From positions 1 through 40,241 of the forward strand of contig JAQYBD010000037.1 of the NCBI GenBank assembly GCA_029338835.1: a DNA stretch of 40,241 bases, given 5' to 3'. Within the stretch, counting starts at the first letter, position 1. Every line of letters begins with the position of its first letter. Made by a program: the position numbers and the translations under genes. Positions 34,513-40,241 of the stretch are shown here, in pieces. The notes under the pieces were generated by a model, which was given only the letters and a program-made list of their open reading frames with translations, was not told the DNA's origin and ran no database searches. This DNA comes from Selenomonadaceae bacterium. GTDB lineage: Bacteria; Bacillota; Negativicutes; Selenomonadales; Selenomonadaceae.

Positions 34513-35700
34513 TCATTTTCCCTTTATGGACAGAGCTGTACCCGCCCCAAAAAGGATGACAAGGATCACAAAGCCAAATACGGCATCATAGGATCCATGG
34601 AACAGGGAAATCAGATATCCCATAATGACTGGTGCCACAACGCCAGCCAGCTGTTGCCCGAAGATGATCACACCCGTTGCCGTCCCGACCTCATGTGCCG
34701 ACATCCACTGCATCGGCATCATGTAGACGGTGGCTGAAGCAATGCTCATGAGTACCGTGACAACCGTCAGCAGCGAGAACCCTGCCGCCACGCTGTCAGC
34801 TCGCAGCATCGCGTACATGAGGACAGCGCCGAATAGCAGCGAAGCCGTGAGCAAGGCCTTCTGGCTATGCCGGAAACGCGTTTCCAAAAGATAACTGCTG
34901 AAATTCATCAGGATAAAGGACACGAGCCACGGGACCATCGAAAGTGTCCCCATATGAACCATATCGAGTCCCTTTACCTCAAGCCAATAGGACGGCAGCC
35001 AGGCATTGAGCCCCCAGATGAAAACGCCGAGACCGAATTGGATGAAAGCCAGCTTCAAGATAAAGGGATTGCCCAGCATCGTGCCGAGTCCTACCTGTGA
35101 AATACCTTGTTTCCCCTCAGCCACAGGATTCGTATGATAGAACTTTGCCAGCAGCATCGTGATAATGAGTCCCATGAAGCCAAAGAAGAAAAACATGGAT
35201 CGCCAGCCAAACCAGGCGGTCGACACCGCACAGAACAGAGCGCCGAAAGCCACGCCCATGGAACCGGCTGATACCTGGAAAGTCTTGGCACGCCCGCGCA
35301 TCTCCGGCGGGAAGAGTTCCGCAATGGCCACCGACGTGATGGGGCCAAAACCGCCCTGGCTGAAACCGAGCAGGAAACGCACGCTGATAAGCATCAGGAA
35401 CGACCCGGCCATCCCCGTGAAACAGGAAAAAATTGCCCAGAGCAGCACGATGCCAATAAGGGAACGGCGCGTGCCAAAATGGCTGGCCAGGTACCCGCCC
35501 GACAGCGTCATGAGCGAATACATGAAGAAGAAGCTGCTCATGACGGCGCCCATCTGACCCGTACTCAGAGAAAGTTCCTCGCGCAACGGCACTGCAGCAA
35601 TATTGATAGCCTGCTTGTCTACGTAACCAAAGCCCCAGGCCACAAAGATCAGGACAAGCAGCAGCCAGCTTTTCCGATTTGTTTCCATCGACAAAGTCAT
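34513..35700 (-). CDS. MFS transporter (anion:cation symporter-like)
   Basis: 395 aa with 12 hydrophobic segments. The N-terminal half has YVDKQAINIAAVPLREELSLSTGQMG, GGYLASHFGTRRSL (the MFS A-like loop between helices 2 and 3), RFLLGFSQGGFGP and ELFPPEMRGRAKTFQ, typical of the ACS/SLC17-like branch that moves organic anions. The likely role is substrate uptake for the operon's hydrolases, replacing AbgT. ATG 35700 lies next to GGAGG (1 nt gap); an in-frame TTG at 35694 or ATG at 35688 could be used instead. It follows the dcuC-like gene by 13 nt. Confidence 0.88.
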   Translation of the reverse strand: MTLSMETNRKSWLLLVLIFVAWGFGYVDKQAINIAAVPLREELSLSTGQMGAVMSSFFFMYSLMTLSGGYLASHFGTRRSLIGIVLLWAIFSCFTGMAGSFLMLISVRFLLGFSQGGFGPITSVAIAELFPPEMRGRAKTFQVSAGSMGVAFGALFCAVSTAWFGWRSMFFFFGFMGLIITMLLAKFYHTNPVAEGKQGISQVGLGTMLGNPFILKLAFIQFGLGVFIWGLNAWLPSYWLEVKGLDMVHMGTLSMVPWLVSFILMNFSSYLLETRFRHSQKALLTASLLFGAVLMYAMLRADSVAAGFSLLTVVTVLMSIASATVYMMPMQWMSAHEVGTATGVIIFGQQLAGVVAPVIMGYLISLFHGSYDAVFGFVILVILFGAGTALSIKGK

Positions 35701-35713
35701 TCCTCCATCCTGC

Positions 35714-36979
35714 TCAGAACAAGACCAGGACCATCATGGCGATGCCCGCCACGATGCAGGGAATGGCATTGCGTTTGGTGAGTTCCATCGGATTGACGCC
35801 AGCCATCTTCGCGCAAATAATGCTGACACCAGCTACCGGCGACATGCAGCGGCCAAGGTTGCCAGCCGCCTGGACAACAGCACCCATATCGGAAATCTGC
35901 AGACCAAACGTCGCTGCATGCGGCGTAACCGTACCGTTGAAGGCCAAGACGGCGGCATTGCCCGAACCAGAAAGTGCAGCCAGGATAAAGGGGCCAAAGG
36001 TAGCCGATACCTTGGCAAGAGCTGCCGAGCTGGCCATGGCATCAATAAGCGCTTTCGTCAAGCCCATCACATTCATGCCCTGGATAAACATAGCCGCTGC
36101 AGCAATCAAGCAGACAATGCTCGCAAAGCCATTGCCCGCGCCTTTAAAGAACGAATTGGCAAAATCACGTACATTGGGGCGCGTGACCAGGAAGCAAAGC
36201 GCCGTGCCAAGGAACATGGCATTCGGGATGGAGATGGCCGGCAATACCTGTACAGCCGGGCTGGCCAGGATGAGGATGATGATCGGCACGAGCGGCACGA
36301 TAGCATAATGCGGCTTGATCTTCTCCTCCTGCTCCATTTCCGCCTCAGCCAGTTCCTCAGCAGGTGTTTCTTTCATGACGCCTTCTTTAGTGATCATCGC
36401 GATGCCAAACAGGATAAGGGCACTGACGATGACACAAATAAAGGCTTTGGGCGCAAATCCCTGGATGATGGTCATGAGGTCTTCCTGTGCAAGATCTGCT
36501 ACCTGAACGATAAAGGGATTGCCCGGGCTCACGCTCGATCCCCAGGTGCCGAGCAGGACAGTGCTGGCTGCCATGGCCGGTTTGACGCCAAGCTTGATGA
36601 GCGTCGGGATGAGGATGGCACCGACTGCCGCCGCCAGGCCCGAAGCACTGAGCAGCGAGATATTGATGAGCCAGACCAGCACGATCGTCGCCGGGATGAT
36701 GATGATCTTAAACCGGTGCAGGAGTTTCGTGATGGCCATGACCAGATTCTTGCTGCAGCCCGTCATATCGAGGACCATGCTGAATCCCATGGTCACGCAG
36801 ATGATAGGTGTCAAGCTTTCATTGATCAGAGCCTTGGAAAACGCATTGAGCGACGACAGCATATTGCCGCCGATGAACGACATGATGAGACCGGACATCA
36901 TGAGGACGACGCGTGTCTCATAATTCTTGACAATGGCCCAAAAGGTCAGGACCACCAGGATAATGCCTGCAATAATCAT
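35714..36979 (-). CDS. DcuC-family C4-dicarboxylate carrier
   Basis: 421 aa with about 12 hydrophobic segments and a charged central loop (about 215-235, rich in E and K). The C-terminal region carries the DcuC signature: GSGNAAVLAF, then NLGRCMSPVAGVSIICAKMAGVNPMELTKRNAIP, aligning with E. coli DcuC NLGRTLSPVSGVVVAVAGMA. DcuC and relatives move succinate or exchange fumarate and succinate under anaerobic conditions. Its presence with a fumarate-releasing type of lyase is suggestive. ATG 36979 follows GGAGG at 7 nt; an upstream in-frame start at 37000 is not supported. First gene of the six-gene operon. Confidence 0.86.
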   Translation of the reverse strand: MIIAGIILVVLTFWAIVKNYETRVVLMMSGLIMSFIGGNMLSSLNAFSKALINESLTPIICVTMGFSMVLDMTGCSKNLVMAITKLLHRFKIIIIPATIVLVWLINISLLSASGLAAAVGAILIPTLIKLGVKPAMAASTVLLGTWGSSVSPGNPFIVQVADLAQEDLMTIIQGFAPKAFICVIVSALILFGIAMITKEGVMKETPAEELAEAEMEQEEKIKPHYAIVPLVPIIILILASPAVQVLPAISIPNAMFLGTALCFLVTRPNVRDFANSFFKGAGNGFASIVCLIAAAAMFIQGMNVMGLTKALIDAMASSAALAKVSATFGPFILAALSGSGNAAVLAFNGTVTPHAATFGLQISDMGAVVQAAGNLGRCMSPVAGVSIICAKMAGVNPMELTKRNAIPCIVAGIAMMVLVLF

Positions 36980-37015
36980 AAAAAGTCCTCCCTGAAACAA
37001 AGCTTTGGTTTCGAT

Positions 37016-37078
37016 GCATTTATGGACAGACTTTATAAGGCTTTATTAGAGACACATTCCTTTATTAGTCTTTATTTT
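37016..37078. repeat. Phased CTTTAT repeats and a 13-mer shared with the ompM leader
   Basis: CTTTAT begins at 37031, 37041, 37060 and 37070, that is at steps of 10, 19 and 10 nt, close to helical turns. Two copies extend to CTTTATTAG (37041-37049, 37060-37068). GCATTTATGGACA (37016-37028) recurs exactly at 38717-38729. The block covers the -10, start site and leader of the dcuC operon, where a repressor could act. In the rest of this 319-nt intergenic region (36980-37298) I see only the two promoters listed and AT-rich sequence. Confidence 0.6.
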
Positions 37079-37102
37079 ATAAAATGCTATTATCCTTGTC
37101 AA
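37074..37102 (-). promoter_or_regulatory. Promoter of the dcuC-abg-lyase operon
   Basis: Minus strand TTGACA (37102-37097), 17-nt spacer, TAAAAT (37079-37074): consensus -35 and a 5/6 -10. Transcription would begin near 37067, inside the CTTTAT repeats. Confidence 0.82.
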
Positions 37103-37209
37103 TGGCAATCATAGTATAAAACCATATGAAATAATAATAGTATCGAGCTAAAAAATAGATATAGTTTATCGTAATGCCTCGTATAAGAAAAAGATATCGC
37201 GACCTCTTC

Positions 37210-37238
37210 TTGTTTCTCCTGCATCAATATGATATATC
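37210..37238 (+). promoter_or_regulatory. Probable promoter of the divergent regulator gene
   Basis: TTGTTT (37210-37215), 17-nt spacer, TATATC (37233-37238) preceded by TGA. An imperfect hairpin (GAGACAGA/TCTGTTTC, about 37244-37269) followed by TTTT lies in the leader before the gene and could act as a weak attenuator. Confidence 0.5.
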
Positions 37239-37298
37239 TAAATAGAGACAGAATCGCATGCTCTGTTTCTTTTATCCAAAAATAATCGAGGTGTCCCT

Positions 37299-38639
37299 AT
37301 GAAAATCTTTGGCATCGTCAGCAACTCCCCAGATGTATTGAAACAGATCCAGGACGTTGCTGCCAGCGTATTCAACACCAAGACAACAATCTATAAGACC
37401 TACTGCTACCAGGATACCCGTGAAATTCCCAACATCATCCAAAACGGGCAGGATGAAATCGAAGGCTGGATTTTCTCCGGTGAAACGCCCTATGCACATG
37501 CTAAACCATATCTTCCCAAGGATATGCCTGCCGTTTCCTGTATCCTGAACGGGCTGGAAATCTTCCGCTATCTGCTCCAAAGTCTGGCATTGTCCAAAGT
37601 GAACGCTTTGCGTGTCTCGATCGATCTGCCGGAAATTGCCTCGGAGGATTGGCTCACCGCCATGAAAGAAGCACAAGTTTCCTGCGAACAGATCCATCTG
37701 ACGTATTACGACTCCATGCATATTGATCAAAATATCCACGCAGTCGTAAAATTCCACGTATCCCTATGGCAGGCCGGAAAGATTGAACGGGTCCTGACCT
37801 CATCGACGAAAGTCCATCAAGCACTGGAACGCCTTCATATCCCGGTCATCCAGATGCACGGCAGCACCTTCACCATCCGCAATGCCCTGCTGAAGCTCAA
37901 GGAACGGCGTATGCATCAGCACCTGATTGAAAATGAAGTCGCACTGACACGCATCGAGACAATAAACATGGAAAAATTGCTGCTCGCTTCCTCTGGTCCT
38001 CTGCAGTTCCAGATGCAGATGCTTCATCTCAAGGAAAAGATCCTCGAACTCTGCCAGAAGCTCCATGGCTCTTATCTGGCTGAGAAAGACAATGGCCGCT
38101 TTGAGATTTTCGCTTCCCGCGGCGTCATTGAGCGCAATGCAGGCAAGATCCGGGAAACCATCGAGGATATCCGTCTCAATCTCAACATCGAAACCAGTGC
38201 CGGCATCGGTTTTGGTTATACAGCTTTCGATGCCCAGCGCAACGCCTGGCGCGCTCTGTCGTACGGTCGCCAGCAAGACCCGTACCAGTATGTCGTCGCC
38301 ATCGATATCAACGGCAATATACAGGAAAATCTGGGAACCGAACATTCCCTGACATTCACGTCTTCTCTCGATGATCCGGAAATCCTGCGCCGTCTGGAAT
38401 CCGTCGGCGTCGGCACACGCAATTACATGAGGATCTCAGCCATTGCCAAGAAAATCGGTCACGGCTTCACCTCAAGCGAGATTGCCCAACAGATGGGCGT
38501 CACAGACCGCAACGCCCGCCGCATCATCAAGAATCTGCTCACAGCCGGGCTCGTCATCTGCGTCGGCGAAGAATCCCTGAGTACACGCGGCCGCCCGACA
38601 AAGAAATACCGTATGAATCCAGATTTTCAGCCCAAATAA
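37299..38639 (+). CDS. Transcriptional regulator with N-terminal sensor region, GGDEF/CdaR-like middle and C-terminal winged helix
   Basis: 446 aa, not a LysR, GntR or RpiR protein. The N-terminal region (about 1-200) has alternating alpha/beta pattern (MKIFGIVSNSPDVLKQIQDVA) resembling a ligand-binding domain. The middle (about 225-350) has GRFEIFASRGVIE and SAGIGFGYTAFDAQRNAWRALSYGR, like the degenerate GGDEF-type domain of CdaR/PucR regulators or GTP cyclohydrolase III. The C-terminus (about 370-440) is a winged helix (SSEIAQQMGVTDRNARRIIKNLLTAGL-type) with an RGRPTKKY wing. It is divergent from the dcuC operon, so it likely controls it, through the repeats at 37016-37078. GAGGTG lies 5 nt before ATG 37299. 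Domain naming is by eye. Confidence 0.75.
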   Translation: MKIFGIVSNSPDVLKQIQDVAASVFNTKTTIYKTYCYQDTREIPNIIQNGQDEIEGWIFSGETPYAHAKPYLPKDMPAVSCILNGLEIFRYLLQSLALSKVNALRVSIDLPEIASEDWLTAMKEAQVSCEQIHLTYYDSMHIDQNIHAVVKFHVSLWQAGKIERVLTSSTKVHQALERLHIPVIQMHGSTFTIRNALLKLKERRMHQHLIENEVALTRIETINMEKLLLASSGPLQFQMQMLHLKEKILELCQKLHGSYLAEKDNGRFEIFASRGVIERNAGKIRETIEDIRLNLNIETSAGIGFGYTAFDAQRNAWRALSYGRQQDPYQYVVAIDINGNIQENLGTEHSLTFTSSLDDPEILRRLESVGVGTRNYMRISAIAKKIGHGFTSSEIAQQMGVTDRNARRIIKNLLTAGLVICVGEESLSTRGRPTKKYRMNPDFQPK

Positions 38640-38643
38640 AAGG

Positions 38644-38680
38644 ACAGGAGTGCATCATTGACAGATGTACTCCTGTTTTT
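38644..38680 (+). terminator. Terminator after the regulator gene
   Basis: ACAGGAGT (38644-38651) and ACTCCTGT (38669-38676), with inner CATC/GATG pairing, then TTTTT. It is immediately followed by the ompM -35. Confidence 0.9.
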
Positions 38681-38682
38681 GC

Positions 38683-38710
38683 TTGACATATTTTAAGATT
38701 ATGCTATACT
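38683..38710 (+). promoter_or_regulatory. Strong promoter of the OmpM gene
   Basis: TTGACA (38683-38688), 16-nt spacer, TATACT (38705-38710) with extended TGC. Start near 38717, leader of about 83 nt. Strength fits an abundant porin. Confidence 0.85.
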
Positions 38711-38716
38711 GTAATT

Positions 38717-38770
38717 GCATTTATGGACATATTCTTTATATAGACCTTATTATAGACTCTTTTCCTTTAT
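38717..38770 (+). repeat. OmpM leader element similar to the dcuC leader
   Basis: GCATTTATGGACA (38717-38729) is identical to 37016-37028; CTTTAT at 38734 and 38765 and TTATTATAG at 38748 follow in the same order as the CTTTATTAG units at 37031-37068. The block begins at about the predicted transcription start. Confidence 0.55.
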
Positions 38771-38799
38771 CCGTGTTTCTTGGGAAAGGAGTCTTTATT

Positions 38800-40053
38800 G
38801 TGAAGAAAACCATATTCGCTTTAGCTGCAGGCCTCATGTGCATCACCGCTGCCCCTGCTCTGGCTGCCAACAACCCATTCCAGGACGTCCCGAAAGATCA
38901 CTGGTCCTACGACGCCGTGACGCAGCTCGCCGCCGATGGCATACTGGAGGGATACGGCGACGGAAGTTTCCGTGGAAATCAAGTCCTGACCCGCTATGAG
39001 ATGGCACAAGTGATTGCCCGTGCGCTGGCAAAGGAAAATACCCCGGCAGCTGACCAGAATCTCCTCGATAAGCTTTCTGCAGAATACCAGGAGGAATTGA
39101 AGAATCTCGGCGTGCGTATCGGCAACCTCGAACGCAATGCCGATACGACAAGATTCTCCGGGTATCTGTACCTGCGTGAGCAGAATCAGCTCGTCAAGAA
39201 TAAGCACACCGGCAAGTCAACGCGCAGCAAAGTCAACCGCGCCTGGTTCGACCTCATCTCCCAATCCCAGGTCAACAAGAACTGGAAAGTTGTCACGGAG
39301 ACCAACACGATTGTCGATCTCAACAAGGATAAGACTGACGACACGTACGACCTCTATTTCGCCTCGATGTTCGCAGATGGCACGTACGGCAAATTCCATA
39401 CGCAGCTCGGCCGCATTGATAATTTCAGCCAGGATGGCGGCATCGTGATGCACAACCCGATCAGCGGTGGGAAATTCACCTTCGGCAACAAACTGCGCAC
39501 GACGCTCACGGCAGCCCGTGTATCAAGCAGCAATCTGCCCAGCCTCAACAGCGGCGAATCCTTTGATTTTGGGGCAGCAGAACTTGCTTATCCGGCCAGC
39601 AAGGCTACGAAGCTTTACGGTGCCTTCTATCAGATACACGACGATAAATTCAAGGTCACGCGCGGCAGTGAAAATCCCAACATCTACACACTCGGCTTCC
39701 GCAGCACGATTGCCAAGAATCTGGTTCTCACAGGTTACTATCTCAAGGCTTCCGATACCACGAACAAATATACCAAAGACACGGGCTGGTTCGGATCCCT
39801 GGAATACCGCCGCATAAAACTTGATCAGCCCGGCACCTGGAGCATTTATACGAAATATGCCAACATCCCGGAACTCACCCAGCTCAACCTCGATACCGGT
39901 CATTTCCGTGATTATAAAGGTGTTGAACTCGGTGGATTCTATGTTCCTGCACAAAATATCCGCGCACATCTGCGCTATTACTATGGTAAGAATGTCGAGG
40001 ACACGGCTCTTACCAAGAGTCTCGTACGTGGCGAAGTACGTATTTTCTTCTAA
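38800..40053 (+). CDS. OmpM-like SLH-domain outer-membrane porin
   Basis: 417 aa from GTG 38800, preceded by AGGAG at 8 nt. Signal peptide (about 1-23, ending PALAA), then one SLH domain (about 25-78: NPFQDVPKDHWSYDAVTQLAADGILEGYGDG-type with LTRYEMAQVIARAL), a short coiled coil (about 85-115), and a beta-barrel rich in alternating strands ending VRGEVRIFF, with the C-terminal Phe of outer-membrane proteins. In Selenomonas and Veillonella such proteins tether the outer membrane to polyaminated peptidoglycan through the SLH domain and form the main porin. This is the best taxonomic marker in the window. An open frame extends upstream to 38665 but includes the promoter, so it is not used. Confidence 0.93.
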   Translation: MKKTIFALAAGLMCITAAPALAANNPFQDVPKDHWSYDAVTQLAADGILEGYGDGSFRGNQVLTRYEMAQVIARALAKENTPAADQNLLDKLSAEYQEELKNLGVRIGNLERNADTTRFSGYLYLREQNQLVKNKHTGKSTRSKVNRAWFDLISQSQVNKNWKVVTETNTIVDLNKDKTDDTYDLYFASMFADGTYGKFHTQLGRIDNFSQDGGIVMHNPISGGKFTFGNKLRTTLTAARVSSSNLPSLNSGESFDFGAAELAYPASKATKLYGAFYQIHDDKFKVTRGSENPNIYTLGFRSTIAKNLVLTGYYLKASDTTNKYTKDTGWFGSLEYRRIKLDQPGTWSIYTKYANIPELTQLNLDTGHFRDYKGVELGGFYVPAQNIRAHLRYYYGKNVEDTALTKSLVRGEVRIFF

Positions 40054-40125
40054 AAACAACGTCGCATTTCCTCGCAGCCTCTCTCAAAATAAGCACCAAC
40101 ATGAGCTGTGCCTCCCCTAACGACC

Positions 40126-40164
40126 AAGACGGCCTGTTGACAAAATAGTCAGCAGGCCGTCTTT
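40126..40164. terminator. Bidirectional terminator after OmpM
   Basis: AAGACGGCCTG (40126-40136) pairs with CAGGCCGTCTT (40153-40163), with TGAC/GTCA inside. T runs on both sides. It lies 72 nt after the OmpM stop and also just downstream of a minus-strand frame ending at 40179. Confidence 0.85.
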
Positions 40165-40178
40165 ATTGATCCTATGAT

Positions 40179-40241
40179 TCATTTCGTATTTTTCATCGTG
40201 CCGAGTTCAATGAGATATCTCCCGACCGCATCCTGCCAGCG
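40179..40241 (-). CDS. C-terminal end of an unidentified protein (partial)
   Basis: The last 20 codons of a minus-strand frame, RWQDAVGRYLIELGTMKNTK then TGA, enter from the right edge. The helix-like sequence, and the bidirectional terminator 15 nt downstream, suggest a real gene end. Too short to name. Confidence 0.45.
   Translation of the reverse strand, partial: RWQDAVGRYLIELGTMKNTK

Overview
The window looks like chromosomal DNA from a Gram-negative Firmicute of the Negativicutes, most likely the Selenomonadaceae (Selenomonas/Mitsuokella type). The strongest evidence is an OmpM-like outer-membrane porin with an N-terminal SLH domain (38800-40053). It is supported by a secretin gene, a fused cobA-hemD gene in a Firmicutes-style hem operon, and a moderately GC-rich composition. 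Genus and species are inference; I see no rRNA, tRNA, CRISPR, insertion sequence or phage gene.

Layout. (1) 1-1421: the start of pdxS (minus strand, cut by the window edge) and an aldose-1-epimerase-like gene. (2) 1420-10237: a complete sialic acid / amino sugar catabolic block. nagA diverges from an eight-gene operon, nanE-nanA-SSS symporter-yhcH-nanM-nanK-rpiR regulator-nagB. Together they import sialic acid, convert anomers, cleave it to ManNAc and pyruvate, phosphorylate and epimerise to GlcNAc-6-P, deacetylate and deaminate to fructose-6-P. The divergent promoters share three copies of an ATAAATTTCA-like motif, a good operator candidate for the RpiR-type regulator. (3) 10300-17165: a minus-strand tetrapyrrole operon, sirC-hemA-hemC-cobA/hemD-hemB-hemL, making uroporphyrinogen III/precorrin-2 from glutamyl-tRNA. 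(4) 17451-20206: an orphan LytTR response regulator, then a secretin and a PilP/GspC-like protein on the minus strand. (5) 20302-24542: pgi, a truncated and active-site-altered phosphohexomutase homologue, and a full phosphoglucomutase/phosphomannomutase. (6) 24680-28844: a MATE exporter overlapping a DUF218 (YdcF/ElyC-like) gene, a small cupin, an unexplained roughly 210-nt GC-rich intergenic block, and an SstT-type Na+ symporter.

(7) 28982-38680: the most unusual part. A six-gene minus-strand operon runs dcuC-like C4-dicarboxylate carrier, MFS carrier, abgB-like, a second M20 metallohydrolase, abgA-like, and a fumarase/aspartase-superfamily lyase. A divergent regulator (GGDEF-like middle, winged helix at the end) lies upstream. 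abgA and abgB resemble the E. coli p-aminobenzoyl-glutamate hydrolase subunits, but the AbgT carrier and the LysR-type AbgR are absent from the window; a third hydrolase, a lyase and DcuC are added. I infer a catabolic route for an N-acyl or dicarboxylated amino compound that may release fumarate. (8) 38683-40241: the OmpM porin with a strong promoter and a leader that shares sequence with the dcuC operon leader, then the last codons of an unidentified minus-strand gene.

Most gene identities rest on family motifs read directly from the translated sequence. Promoters, operators and RNA structures were found by eye and are less certain.
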